From the NCBI GenBank assembly GCA_019096065.1, contig JAGUCH010000001.1:9114001-9178000 (forward strand): a stretch of 64,000 nucleotides of DNA. The letters run 5' to 3'. The translations under genes and the position numbers were made by a program. Of the stretch, positions 36,201-47,773 are shown piece after piece. The notes beneath the pieces are model-generated. The model was not told where the DNA came from. It did no database searches and saw only the letters and a program-made list of their open reading frames with translations. Position 1 is the stretch's first letter; each line of letters starts with the position of its first letter. This DNA comes from Paracyclopina nana. Lineage: Eukaryota; Arthropoda; Copepoda; Cyclopoida; Cyclopettidae.

Positions 36201-39200
36201 ATTTACCACCCTTTTTGCTTCACCGGATTGATAGCTTTTGGCTGTCTTAAAGTCCATTTGAGGAGATTTTTAGCTAGAATAATTATTCCATGAAATAAAT
36301 CAGGGAATTTAGTTTAAAAACTTTTTCCTTATCATTCCTTTCAAGCTCATAATTCATTGAGAATGCAGAATTCAAAACAATCTCCATGGGCTTGACAAAA
36401 CAGTTTGTGTTCTTTGCTCTCCCCTTTCATTAATAGCCAACTTGGCTTCAAAACTATAAAACATCTATCACCTATATGGAACTGCTATATATATTTAAAG
36501 AAAATATCACGACTGCATTGCTGAAGGAAGTTGTAATTAAATTATAAAAGTTTTCACCTATCTCTTAAGATTTTTGGTTCTAAAATGGTCTCGGAGAACA
36601 AGTTTTTGGTTTGGATCTCGTGTGAGCGATGGGAAGTGAGGTGTGAATAAAATGATGCATGACAGACCCAAATTATGCTGCGAGACCTTCCACGAGCCTG
36701 GAAAAACATCAGGCAACATTTTCGCAACAACGGACAAATTTACCGCTTGTTGAAAGCACTTGAAGTATTTAGGCCAACTTGTCTTGGTGAGTTAAGTAAA
36801 GAAAGTCCCTCGGGGGCCTAAAAATGTGGGCCATATTTGCACGCGAATGCTAAACAACCCCCATTTAGCGAGAAATTCGGCCCTGCAGAATCATCAGGGC
36901 AAAGAGCAAAGGGGAGGAGACAAAGCTAGTCAGATTTCCCTCTTTATCCCCGTTGACATCTTTGAACACTCTCAAAAGGCGGAGATTTTCCAGCGAATGT
37001 ACTACCTAACCGCAAATCCACCTAAACGCAATCCACTTTTACGCAAATCTGCTTTTACGCAGTCCACCTAAAAGCAGTCCACTTAAACGCAGTCAACGCA
37101 TAGTTATTAAACATTCCAAGCTTTTTAATATGAGTACAGAGTATGAGTATGCAGAAAAATCTTTAATTACTCAAACTTAGATACTTGTACTGAGTAGGCA
37201 GAAAACATAGCAGGCTTTTTCAGATGAGCTCATATTTGGTTAGTTATAACCAATTGAAAGAGTTTGTTGCCTAAAAACTAATCTGCAAGACTCTCAAATG
37301 CTCAGAACCAGAAATATTCAAGCTCAAACTCTATTTGACTGAGCAATAAACTTACTCAAAGAAACCAATTTCTTATGAAGTCAATTAACTTTGATAGCTG
37401 AATTTTATTAATTTTAATGATTTTAATTAATATCACTCATTTGTTTTGTTCACAAATATTGTGAAATAATTATGTCTGTGTATTGCTGTTGACTGCGTTT
37501 AGGTGGACTGCGTTTAGATGGACTGCGTTTAGGTGGACTGCGAATAGGTGGACTGCGTTTAGGTGGATTTGCGGTATGGCAGATATACCTTTCCAGCTAC
37601 TAGCACAGAAGTGTCACGCTTTGATTACTTTTCTCCCCAAGGTCGACCTTCCATTGAGGTTGGGGGATGAGAATTTCGTATGAGAAATGCCCTGATTTAT
37701 ACATAAATGAATGTAGAGTTTTTGATTAAAGTTCTTAGCTTTGGCTTATCGCAAATAAAGAACTGCAGCTGCAGTAATAAAGTGCATTTTCAGTTCTTTT
37801 CAAAAACCCACTCTCTTCTCCAGATAAAATGCACATATTTATTATGAGGAGTTTGCGTGACCCAAACTTTAGAGTGTTCGCTGCACCACCAAAACTAAGA
37901 AGAAAAGAGGTAGACTTTGACATTACAACCCGCGTTCATTTATGACTCGCAGTTCATATGATTATCGAGCAACGAGGCATTTTTGTAGAATTTCAAGCAT
38001 GTCAGTTAAGCGGTTAATCCTTTGTTGTGACAAGATCCATAGATTGAGAAGGTCCTGCTTCGACTAGATTCAAATTTCAAATGGTAAAACTACGTAAAGT
38101 TGGAAGAGAAATGCCTGCCTAATCCTACTTAATTTTTTCTTCATCTCCTAAACAGTGAAAATCTCAGGATTATCCATGCTTGATGTTTTAGACAGGCCAC
38201 AAAAAAGGCTTGAATTTAATAGCAAACATTTGTTGTCTAGTCGCCTCAAAAAAGTGGATTCTGGACATTTGGTCAACTTAGTGTTAAATCTGACACTTCC
38301 CTTTGTGCGTAATAATCTTTTTTCAGCATCTTATGAATACAAAATGGCTTCTTGATGCCACACAGCTAGTGTAAAACGTGTCAGGTTGGCGTGTACAAGA
38401 TAGATGAAAGAGAACGACTGCAGCAATGCATATCCAATATTTCCACAAGATAAAAATGAACTCCAGCCATTTCTGTTATTTCCAATGTCCTTTTATGTAC
38501 TATGTTGTGGTCATCTCTCACAAGTCACAACAATCTGGACCCCTGGCTGTGCAAGCACTGAATTCGAAAATAGGTCTACAATTTGTCACACGAAGTGTGT
38601 GTGATATTGAAGTCGATATTGGGTGCATAAATGCACAATCCCAAAAATCTACCGCTGCTTTTCCCCACAGTGAGCCATGCACCTCCCTATTTCTCCCCCT
38701 GGGATCTTGATCTCTGCCAAATTTATTAGTCTGGCATTTTGCAGCTGTTTTTAGCCAAGAAATTCGACACCATTTTGACCATGATGCACACATTCGGTAA
38801 CATGCTGAGCCCATGTTGCTCCAAAAATCACTTAATTTTCCCAAGAATATTTTGCGCAGGAAATGTATTTGCGCGCGGTTTTTGTTCAAATTACCGCGTT
38901 GTAAAATGAGCATTTCGTGCATTATTTCTTCGCTGTTAGACTCATTATATTTTTTACGTGGCTTCGTCTATGCAAGGATGCTACTATCAATTAAGTTGAA
39001 CTTCCTTCAGCTTAAAAGCTTCCATTCTCTCATAATTGAAAAAGTGGGCTTTTCAGTCCCAGTTTTTCTCAAATGTCCATTTGTCAGATGTTCGAAACGT
39101 TTTTTATCGCTCTTATTAGATTCTAATCTGCCTGCTGTCACTCGTGTTCCTGTTAAACTCTTCTTTTCTCCAATCACACAGCCCTTAAGGCTGAATTTGA

Positions 39201-42200
39201 TAAGTTAAAATGAATTTCTGTGGTGGCTTTTAACAAAAGAATGTGTCAATTACAGCAGGAACGCTAGACTTAGTGGAAAAAAGTAACACTACCTAGCACT
39301 AAGATAGCATTTTTGGGTAAAACGGAGTACTACTCCTTCACTTGGCTGCATGCAGCTTTTACAGAAATAGCAGCAAATTATGCAAACGGGGTCAGTCATT
39401 CAAATATTCTTAACTACCACACCAAGAGAAAAATCGAACATAAGATTTTGCCTAATGTGACATTTGTTGGCCTATCAAAAAAGAGGCCAATCAAGCGAAA
39501 ACCTCCCCAGCAATAGTCCATTTGAAATCCCAAATTCAGCAGGTTTATCAATCAGTGCGAGAGGAGGAGATTTTATCTGACAAGATTCTCAAAAGTTCAA
39601 GGGAAGTCGAAAGTGATGGCAATAATGTGCTTTGGGGATGAAAAAAATTCGTGTGCAGATGTCACTCTTTTTTCCTCATTTGTCACTATTTCTCAAGCAG
39701 TAATGTTCACGCCTCATGATAGGCACGAGTGAACATTTTTCTTCAAAAGCTCTGCAGAAGCTATCTGCTAAATTGAAAAGAGTGGTGTAATGGGATTTTT
39801 AGGACTGTGCTTCATTTTTTGTTTGCATGTGGAGCAAGTTGAATAGCAGGAAATGAGAGTATCATGTCATTTTGCAAAGGATGACAAAGATTTTTTGCAG
39901 TAATTTCTGCAGTAATCAGGCTTTGAAAACTATCCCTTTCAAGACTAGGAGCTGCCATTAATTTAATATAGAAAAAAATGAGGCTTAAAATTCCTGCAGC
40001 TAATAAGCTGGGAATTCGGCTTTGAAACATTAATTTATAGTGATCCTCAACCACAATGTACCCCGTGTAACAAATGAGTGTAAAAACGATGATGCCTTTG
40101 TAGGGCTGCTAACTAAGTAAATGCTACATAAAGTTTTTCGAATGAGATCGGTTTGAAATCCTGATAAATATGATGATATTTATATCAGCTAAAGTTTTCA
40201 GGCAGGGATCATATTCATAACATGAGCTCGGGTAATTTTGGTCATGGTATAAATAAAAGGTTCTCGAGAGCTCCAAAAATACTCTGAAGGAAGAGAGAGC
40301 TCAAGTCAAAACAAATAAAGCTGATGTAAGTTTAGAGATCTAACGCGTTGATCAAACGTTTTTGTGCTTGGTAGCTGAAGTTGCAGTTCCATGGAGCTAT
40401 CAGTGTCAGTTTAAATGAAGCTATAAGAGCATAAAACTGCTGCACATTAGAAAAACCGGATCGAGGATTTGGCACTGAAGTGCTAAATAAATGGGGGATT
40501 GAGACTGCTATCAAAAAGTCATAAAAATTTTCGGATGATCTTTCGATAATTGGTGGGAGAAAAACAACATTTGTTTTCCATTTTCTAATGAATTGACGCG
40601 GGAGGTCGTCGTAGCATTTGTATTGCTGAAGGCTCAATTTTGCATGGACAAATATCATTTGGTGGTCATCAGTCACCACTAATGAGAACGAGTTACAAGT
40701 GGTGGAATTTGTTGTTTTTTTGAATGAGCCCCTCAGCAGCAAAAACCTTAGCGTTGCCCATTCGCAAAAAGTTGGGGACAACGAATTAATTCTGGCTTAC
40801 TTGCAACGATCCAGATTCCAGGAGAGTCGAACGTTTCAGCTGCTTTGTTTTCTTTTGGTTGAGTTAAACTCAGTAAACAGATCCGCGCTACCAGATATGG
40901 CACCTTTAAAGGGGCCTAATCTTCCGATTACCCGTTCTTGGCTCAGTTACGAGCAGAAATGTCAATTTGAGATATCACTAATCAGAACGGACTCGACCTC
41001 ATTTCTAGCAATTTTGCATTCAATCTTTCCCCTTCGAAAGCTGTCATAAGCGGGAAATCAAGACTATTCAAGAGAAAGGTCGGGAAACGTCTCTGAAAAT
41101 GTTCCCATAATAGTTCATTGTTTTTCGCCATGGGCCGCAAAAACATGAGCCTTGATGGGGTAGGAAACTGAAAATTTTGCCAGACCTGACGAAAATAAAG
41201 AAGGGCAAATTGCTGCCTTGGGCTCAGCGAGAGCTCATGCCATCGAAAATAAACCACAGGGTGTGTCATGATTTTTTTTTTTGCAGCCGGATTGACACGT
41301 TACTAACTAGTAAAGCAGAAGATGCTAAAAAACTGCATGTTCACTCGAAAACGACAAAAGTTATATCAGAGTGAAACATGACTCAAAAGTCACTAAAGTT
41401 CAAGGATTTTCTCCGTAATTGTAGAGCCACACAATCTCCTCTGGACAACTTCTCCAACAATCTTAATTTCAATAAAAGAGAGAAAAAACGCACTAACTGG
41501 CTCGTCACCATTAGCCGAAAGTAGTCAGCTTTTTATCCCCTCCTGCCTTTTTGCTGATAGCAGTGCCCATTTCGAGGTTTTTTACTGAGCCAGAAAAAAC
41601 GGGGATTGGAGCTTTATTGGGGCGAAATCCGGCCACCCTGTTGGTAAAAAGATGCACTTGTCACGAGCCTTCCATGTCTTCATCTTGATGAGAGCAAAGA
41701 TGATCGTGTTTATTATTTCGGCAGCGAATCTGGTGCAGCCAGACTTTCTATTGTGTGCTGCTACTCTCTTCTCTGCGCTGACGTAAAAAATGAGCTATTT
41801 ATATGACAAATTGGACCCTTTGCCTCTTGAAGTCGATTGAAAAGAAGAGTCGGGGGGTGGGGGTTAATGGACGCAGAAAAGCGCGTGACTTTCTTTGACT
41901 TCCCGTTCGGTCTTGAGACTGCGCGCTGTAAATCATTTCCGCTCATGTTTTACTCATCGCAGATGCAAAATGTGTTGAAATCTGCCCTCTTATTTATGGC
42001 TGAATTTTTTCCCCAATCAACTCCGATATACTATACGATCACATCTGGACAAGTTGGTTGGAGGTAATTTTGTCAGTCTCTCTGTCGGTCTGCTAAGCAG
42101 TTCGGATATCGTTTTCCAAGCTTTCCAAAATCTTTGGCGCGCCACATGTTCATCTTCATCAACCGATTGATTTTTTCGGATAGGTGCACAAAACAAATGA

Positions 42201-42542
42201 GAAGCCATTTACAGCAAATTAATCACGCGGATGCGAGCCAACGTTGCAGCATATCTATTGCTAGGCTACTACTAAAAGCCATAGCCCAATTTTGATTAAC
42301 TTTTCGGCATATGCTGCCATTATACTATAATACATATTTCGAAACTTTCATGTGTAAAATGCAGCCGCTCCACCTGTCGCATGCAGAGATAGTTTGTTAC
42401 GTAAAGGGATTTGATAAATCAGTTGGAATTGATTTGGTGAAAAATGCTTACCCTTTTCGTTTTCATTACTTGCGCAAGCACAGTGAGCAGCAACTAGAAG
42501 CAGGGCCAAAATGGAGGTTTTCCTCTTGCTCCCCATCATCAT
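27243..42542 (-). CDS. Sushi x3 / Ig x4 cell-surface protein with acidic stalk and GPI-type tail, 9 exons, 819 aa
   Basis: Exons: 42452-42542, 33043-33210, 32693-32878, 32382-32552, 31854-32156, 29931-30320, 28880-29185, 27992-28179, 27243-27899; 2460 nt, in frame. The first exon lies 9.2 kb from the next and encodes a textbook signal peptide (core ILALLLVAAHCACA, cut near residue 24); its phase 1 donor (AAAAGG|GTAAGC) fits the phase 1 acceptor of sushi exon 1. Three CCP/sushi domains, one per exon (residues ~31-86, 87-148, 149-205), each with paired Cys and a late W. Four Ig domains follow (Cys pairs such as LRCTAR/ISCSAQ, RLTCKAS/SFECQ, FRCSAN/VVECSG, LTCLTK/LRCEA); Ig4 is split over two exons. 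A Thr/Ser then Glu/Asp/Tyr-rich stalk leads to a hydrophobic C-terminus (SIFLVSGLAVFIL) with only QRVYIK after it, resembling a GPI signal. A role in adhesion or synaptic surface recognition is likely. Entry into Ig1 uses a modest acceptor. Confidence 0.87.
37009..37575. mobile_element. Foldback-like element with tandem repeats in its inverted ends
   Basis: Outer ends are inverted copies of ACCGCAAATCCACCTAAACG. Each arm (about 37009-37099 and 37488-37575) is built of five or six copies of a 15-bp unit, GTGGACTGCGTTTAG on the right and its complement on the left, with a 390-bp AT-rich centre that has no coding capacity. This matches the layout of FB-type foldback elements. No clean target-site duplication was seen. 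Confidence 0.7.
39812..41269 (-). other. Unassigned minus-strand open frames
   Basis: Three same-strand frames (40982-41269, 95 codons; 40332-40781, 149 codons; 39812-40054, 80 codons, with a hydrophobic stretch SLLAAGILSLIFFYIKLMAA) lie close together in otherwise AT-rich intron. None has a convincing start, and no GT-AG join restores one continuous protein by eye. They could be a decayed or nested gene (a membrane receptor was considered) or chance. No family was recognised. Confidence 0.2.
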
Positions 42543-44283
42543 ATTTGGCACAGATTTGCGAAAAGTATTTCTCGCTCACATTCAGTTTCTCACACGGGAA
42601 GAAATTCAGCCGAACTAGCGCAGCTTTTCCGAATAGGTCCAGCTTCGTAGGTTAGCTGCGTGTATAGGCAATATGAGCGCATTTTGTTGCCGCGGTCACG
42701 TCTTCAAACGGGGCATCAACCCGCAAATCGCCGCTGATTCCAGCATCAACGCGACGTTCCACATGTGTTTTCCGTTGACGACAACACATCTTAGTTCTGT
42801 GCAGCGACGAAAAACTTAAAGCAATAAAACCATTAAGAACTCTGACACCTCATGTCCAAGGGCACATTTGTTTTTCGAACAGTTATGGCACCCATGCATG
42901 GCCATGAAAGAGAAAAAGAATCTGATGCTAGAAAACTTCGTTTTTATGCGATGCAAACGGAATATCCAAACAATCAAGCAAAAAAAAATTCGTGGACACC
43001 TACGTATGAATTGTAATAAATCTATCAGCTTCAAAAATCAAACCAACTTTAGTAGCCTGGTGAAAAAATTGGCGACTCTTCTAAACAATTGTTAAAATGA
43101 CGAGGACCTCATGACTCTTAATTTATTTCTAAGGCCAAAATGGAGTGTTTCCCAAGCGAAAAAAGGAAAAGGAATGGAAATGATCAATGCAAGTTTTATG
43201 TATGTGACCAGAGCATTTTAAACATTTACCTACTGCTTAAAAAATAAGGTTGAAAATTTCCAACCCTAAATTAAAAGCGATGCCTACAAAAGCTAACTTT
43301 TACACTCAGATGTTTTCTTCAATATGAAGCCGAATTCGGATGCTCGCATAAACGCAAAGTTTTTATTTGAATCACTAAACCTTTGATGCTTTTTCATAAT
43401 TGAACAGAAGCAATAATTGTACATTTGTACGTGAGACTGTATAAAATCTAAAAAATAACTTCTTTTAGCTAACTGTTTTTATATTTTTATACTTAACATT
43501 ATTTAAAGGTCTATTTTCTTTCTCGAACTTCTGGAAGTAGCAAACCTAACAGCATGACGCTGAAAAACTTCCATCTTTAGTAATTTCTTTAAAAGCCTGT
43601 TCGTAGCCATCTTCTTATAACCAATTTTCCAAAATAATAAGTTCTAAATGAACAGAAGCCAGCAAAAAACCGAAAAATGAAACTCTCATCTACGAAGACG
43701 ACCATGGTATTTTCTGAGACTTTATTTTTGCTCTGGAACGCCGAAATAGTAAGTTTTTCCTTGAAATCCAGGAACAAAGGATCTAAATATGCTATGATAT
43801 TTTCAGATTTATCCAAGGTAATAAAAAATTAATTTTTTCATATTATATTCATTCGTGGAGCCTAAAATTGCAGTCAAATCCAAATAAACCCTGCAAATCT
43901 AGTAGAATGCGCAAAGCATACTTGGTTACTTATTAATCGATTAAATGATTAAAAAACATTGCACGGCGTAGAAGAGAAAAAACTGAAATGATAGGAATGT
44001 GTGCATAGGTATCTGCCAGGTAAGGCCGAAAAAATCGCACACATTGTTTCATTCTGGGTGTTGTAGAAGATGTGTATGTCAAAAGTTACGCTAATTCATT
44101 ATATTTCATGCGGACCATAATGTGCACCTACGAGCAGCCTCGATTTGGCTGGTGAAATTGAATCGAGGCTAAGTAATAACCAAAGCATCTACGCAAATTG
44201 AACTTGCTTAAAAAACCAATTCATGCTACATTCAACTTAAAAATGTGCAGAGACATTCCTCCAAATCACTCATTCGTCAAATG
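42543..44283. other. Divergent spacer between the sushi/Ig gene and the small secreted gene
   Basis: The first ~250 bases hold a GC-richer patch (about 42660-42780) that likely includes the promoter and 5' UTR of the minus-strand sushi/Ig gene. The rest is AT-rich; near 44136-44170 is a 9-bp inverted repeat (AGCCTCGAT/ATCGAGGCT). No exon was seen. Confidence 0.4.
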
Positions 44284-44291
44284 TTATATAG
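44284..44291 (+). promoter_or_regulatory. TATA box of the small secreted gene
   Basis: TTATATAG about 40 bases before the ATG at 44327, with pyrimidine-flanked CA initiator-like steps (CTCATTCATT) between. The spacing fits a TATA-type promoter with a very short 5' UTR. Confidence 0.5.
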
Positions 44292-44326
44292 GTTTTTTAG
44301 CTCATTCATTTGATTGCTTCCCAACC

Positions 44327-44648
44327 ATGAATACTGCATCAATTGTAAGTTGCCATTTAGTTTGAGAAAAGCAAAATAAAATAAAACTGCGCTTTTTAGG
44401 TTCTGCTGTTTTTGTTTATGACTGGCCTAGTGTCACATACTACTTCGATGGCAGTCATCGACCGAGTTCCAAGATCTGCTCACCGAGGCTATGGGCGTTA
44501 TGGCGGAAGATCCAGAACTACCAATTGCGGCCCATTTTCCCCTACTCCATGCTTTCCTTTAGCAAGGACTGCTGTTGTGATCGGTGCCACAGCCCTTGGA
44601 GCTGGCTTGATCGGAGCTGGCATTGGCCAACAATTCGGAAAGAAATGA
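44327..44648 (+). CDS. Small secreted peptide precursor, 2 exons, 88 aa
   Basis: Exon 1 (44327-44344) holds only six codons; a consensus GTAAGT donor and the acceptor at 44399 join it in phase 0 to exon 2 (44400-44648). The joined N-terminus is a strong signal peptide (SIVLLFLFMTGLVSH). After it come an Arg/Gly/Tyr-rich basic stretch with two Cys (NCGPFSPTPC) and a Gly-rich hydrophobic segment (IGATALGAGLIGAGIG), ending QQFGKK. The terminal Gly-Lys-Lys is the classic signal for carboxypeptidase trimming and C-terminal amidation; the Gly pattern could equally form a membrane-active helix. TATA box upstream and AATAAA at 44686 frame a compact gene. No family was recognised: host-defence peptide, secreted gland product and neuropeptide-like precursor are all open. 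Confidence 0.62.
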
Positions 44649-44685
44649 TTTATCTAACTTGTATCCAAAAATTACATTTTCAAGT

Positions 44686-44691
44686 AATAAA
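44686..44691 (+). promoter_or_regulatory. Polyadenylation signal of the small secreted gene
   Basis: AATAAA 38 bases after the stop codon at 44648. Confidence 0.6.
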
Positions 44692-46166
44692 GTTGCTTGG
44701 CGCTGATGATTTATCGGTCTGGTTTAGTAAAACATGAGTGCAAAGCTTGACCTAGAATTGGTTCATGCCAGGCTTATTGGTGATGGACATACTGTTTCAT
44801 TTATCATCACCATCATTGTATTTCTATCCAATATTGGCCGTGGCTTAAGCTATTTTTAAGTAATGGAAAGCCTAATTATTGTATCAAGGTTTTAGAACGT
44901 TGCACGATGAACCTGACATTTAGTCAAAAATCTCATTCTTTTGTTTGATCGAGCAAAGTGCATCTTATTTCGAATGCGTAATAGTGTAATGAAGTTAAAC
45001 TTACATAGCTATGTAGATGCCATTCATTAAGTCCTCAAAGTACATATGTTTGATAATTTTGCCTATCATAACTGCTCCATACTTTTAAAAGCCTAGCCGC
45101 ATTTGACTTACGTCAAACAATTGCCTAACATGAGTCTACTTACATTTTCTCCAAATCTGGACTTCAGTTATAGAAACAGCTCAAAATAAGCCTCAAATTG
45201 GTCATGAACGTTTATTTTCGATATTTGACCACACGCTGCGCCACATTTGAGGTCAAAGCATCTATGTTAATTTCAGATTTTTAATGTTAGAGGACCACAA
45301 AAAAAATGACAAACCGAAGCTTACAAAAACCATTCAAACTCGTTGTTTGTAAACTCTGAGCAAAAAATCGACATACTTTCGTTAGTTTTAGGTATATGTT
45401 GCCCATTTTATCGGAGCATTTCTCGATGATTCTTAAAGATCCCCCGAAACTGAAAATAATTAAAGATAATAATTAATTCTCATGTAACGTCTCAATCTAG
45501 GAAACCTGGCTAGCAAATTCCCCCCATGTACGCACTAAAAAATGGCGCATTAATTTGGATTTGAATTTTCTCTACCAGTAACCGCAAATCCCAGGTAGGC
45601 TTTCAATTTCCAAATACTTCTCAGCTTTTTCTCGCACCAGGGATTATTTTTTCCCGGGAAAAAAAAAGTGTCACCCGGCCAATTCGCTACTAAACTAAAA
45701 AAAGTTTGTAAAATTGTTTGCTTACGGCCGTCAACCAATAAGAAAAGGTGCAAAATCAAGCCAAATTGTCAAATATTTCCTCCAAAATTTGCAAAGAGGC
45801 TAAAGATCATTAGTTTTCTTAGCGTCTGCGAGCTGCATTAATTGCTGAATGCCTGAATATTAGTGATGGAACGAGAAAAGGAAAATTTGGCCAAACTGCT
45901 TAATAATCAAATATGGCTAAATATGCTAATATTTTTGCAAACCAACTTGTGAATGGCTCTTGACTGTTATCATCTTGTATGATAGTTTTCTAATGCATTA
46001 ATTCTCGCTAAAATGTAACTCGGATTTTGAAAATTCGTTCCATCACTACTAAACATCTTTCTGACGTCACACTGACTTGCATAGTAGTGGATCGAATTTT
46101 TAGGTCGCGATAATCTTGGAATTTCAAGCTACCAAGGATTTGCGTTTATTGGTAGAGAAAAATGAA

Positions 46167-46364
46167 TCCCTACCACCCTCAGCAAAAGTTAGGCCCTGCG
46201 AAAAATCCCTGATCGGCCGGGAAAGACTTGAGAACCTCGCACATTTTTCATTTCCTCGCTACGCTCGGATGAAAAATAGTAGCTCGGTTCTCAAGTCTTT
46301 CCCGACCTCTCAGGGATTTTTCTTGGGGCCTAACTTTTGCTGAGGGGGTAGGGAACTATTATTC
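46167..46364. mobile_element. Hairpin MITE with arms of about 85-90 bp
   Basis: Almost the whole unit is an imperfect palindrome: TCCCTACC..CTCAGCAAAAGTTAGGCCC on the left mirrors GGCCTAACTTTTGCTGAGGG..GGTAGGGA on the right, with further paired blocks GAAAAATCCCTGA/TCAGGGATTTTTC and CGGGAAAGACTTGAGAACC/GGTTCTCAAGTCTTTCCCG. No coding capacity. A second partial copy 1.3 kb away confirms that it is repetitive. Confidence 0.75.
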
Positions 46365-47662
46365 CGCCTTTCTTATGAAGAAGGCTGCATTAGCGCCCTA
46401 GCACAAATGACGATGGCTCTAATGATAGGGTGAGAGATAACAATCCGAAATTTTCGTCTTGAATTGACATACTAGACGGCCCTGAAATTAAGTAGATTGA
46501 TTTGATTTAAAAAGTACAATAAATGGTGAAAAATGAATGACAATACACTTCCCATAGGATTGATATCTCACTTAATAAAGACGATAAAAAATAAGAAAGT
46601 CTTTGGTGTGATTGGAGAATGTGAGAGTATACATAACAGTAGTACTCACGTGCTCCTGTATGCTATACCTTATGAATTGGTAGTTGTGACAACGGTCTTG
46701 AATCTGGCTCTAGTGACGCAAATCTGATATAAAACTTCGATTATCTAGAAACGCAGTAAGGACTGCTATATCTGATGGAGAACTGGGAAAGACATCATCA
46801 AGTTGCAATAATCTTGCTGATGATTGTTAGAGTTCATGAATATTGCAGTGACATCACTTGGTCATTTGATCGTGGAATTGGTCACTCAATTCAATTGGCT
46901 TGTATCACGTTTCATTATTCCGATGAGACACGCGTTTCTTCCGTGGGCTTCCACTCATACATTCTTCGGAAGCAAACTCGAGATCTGGCTAATTAACAGC
47001 TGATATTCATTGAGAATGGTAAATTGACCCGAAAGTTATTTGACCCCACCTCATGAATTTTTTAGTGCTTTATTATAGCCAAAATGAGTAGCATGAGTTT
47101 ACGAAGCCACTTTTTGAAAGCAGATATGAGTTCCTCGACAAGTGGAAATTATAATTGGCATTTTAAACTTCCTAAAATCTATTGCAATGAACCAAGAATT
47201 AAAAGCTTTTTGATAGAGTGTGTAGATGAAAAAATGGACACTCGGTAGCTTTGCGTATCGAAGGAAGTCATTGCGTCACAAGATGAAAAGCTTTCTTTGT
47301 TGTCAGCTCCGTCTATTTTAGGTTTGATTGCATCAAGGAATGTTTATGGTTTTTAAAAGAATTTCTTGATAACTTGCCATTTCTTTAGCCATGACTTTAG
47401 CTTTTGGCTTTGGCTTTTCAGATCCTGGCAAGCTTTTCTCAAGACTTTTCGTCATAGTTGAGCATAAATCGTAAAAAGCTAATCTTACTCACCACATCCT
47501 GTTTATTTTGATCTTCTAGATAACGTTAAAGGGCTGCGTTTGTTTTGTTGTCATTTTGAGTGTTCGCTACCAGCTTTGTATAATTCGTTCTAAGAAGAAT
47601 TGTGGCTTTTCTTGCAAATTAGTGGCGACTTCAATAAAAACAGCCAGGCCAAAGCTGCTCTG

Positions 47663-47773
47663 CTCGTTACACTCGGATGAAAAATAGTAGCTCGGTTCTC
47701 AAATATTTCCCGACCTCTCAGGGATTTTTCTTGGGGCCTAACTTTTGCTGAGGGGATAGGGAACTATTATTCT
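47663..47773. mobile_element. Half copy of the hairpin MITE
   Basis: About 110 bp nearly identical to 46257-46365 (for example CTCGGATGAAAAATAGTAGC and GGGGCCTAACTTTTGCTGAG), covering the loop and right arm only. The match runs about 10 bases beyond the palindrome, so the true end of the element is TAGGGAACTATTATTC or further. Confidence 0.75.

Larger units (their letters stand above)
33211..42451 (-). other. 9.2-kb first intron of the sushi/Ig gene
   Basis: Inferred from joining the signal-peptide exon to sushi exon 1. AT-rich. Contains a foldback-type element (37009-37575) and an unexplained group of minus-strand open frames (39812-41269). I found no further sushi or Ig exon here. Confidence 0.6.

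Noticed and set aside
37483-37683. Open frame with repeated FRWTA units
   Set aside because: It is the translation of the 15-bp tandem units of the foldback element, not a protein.
38426-38922. Overlapping frames of 94 (plus) and 134 (minus) codons
   Set aside because: Neither shows a domain, signal peptide or splice sites consistent with the sushi/Ig gene.
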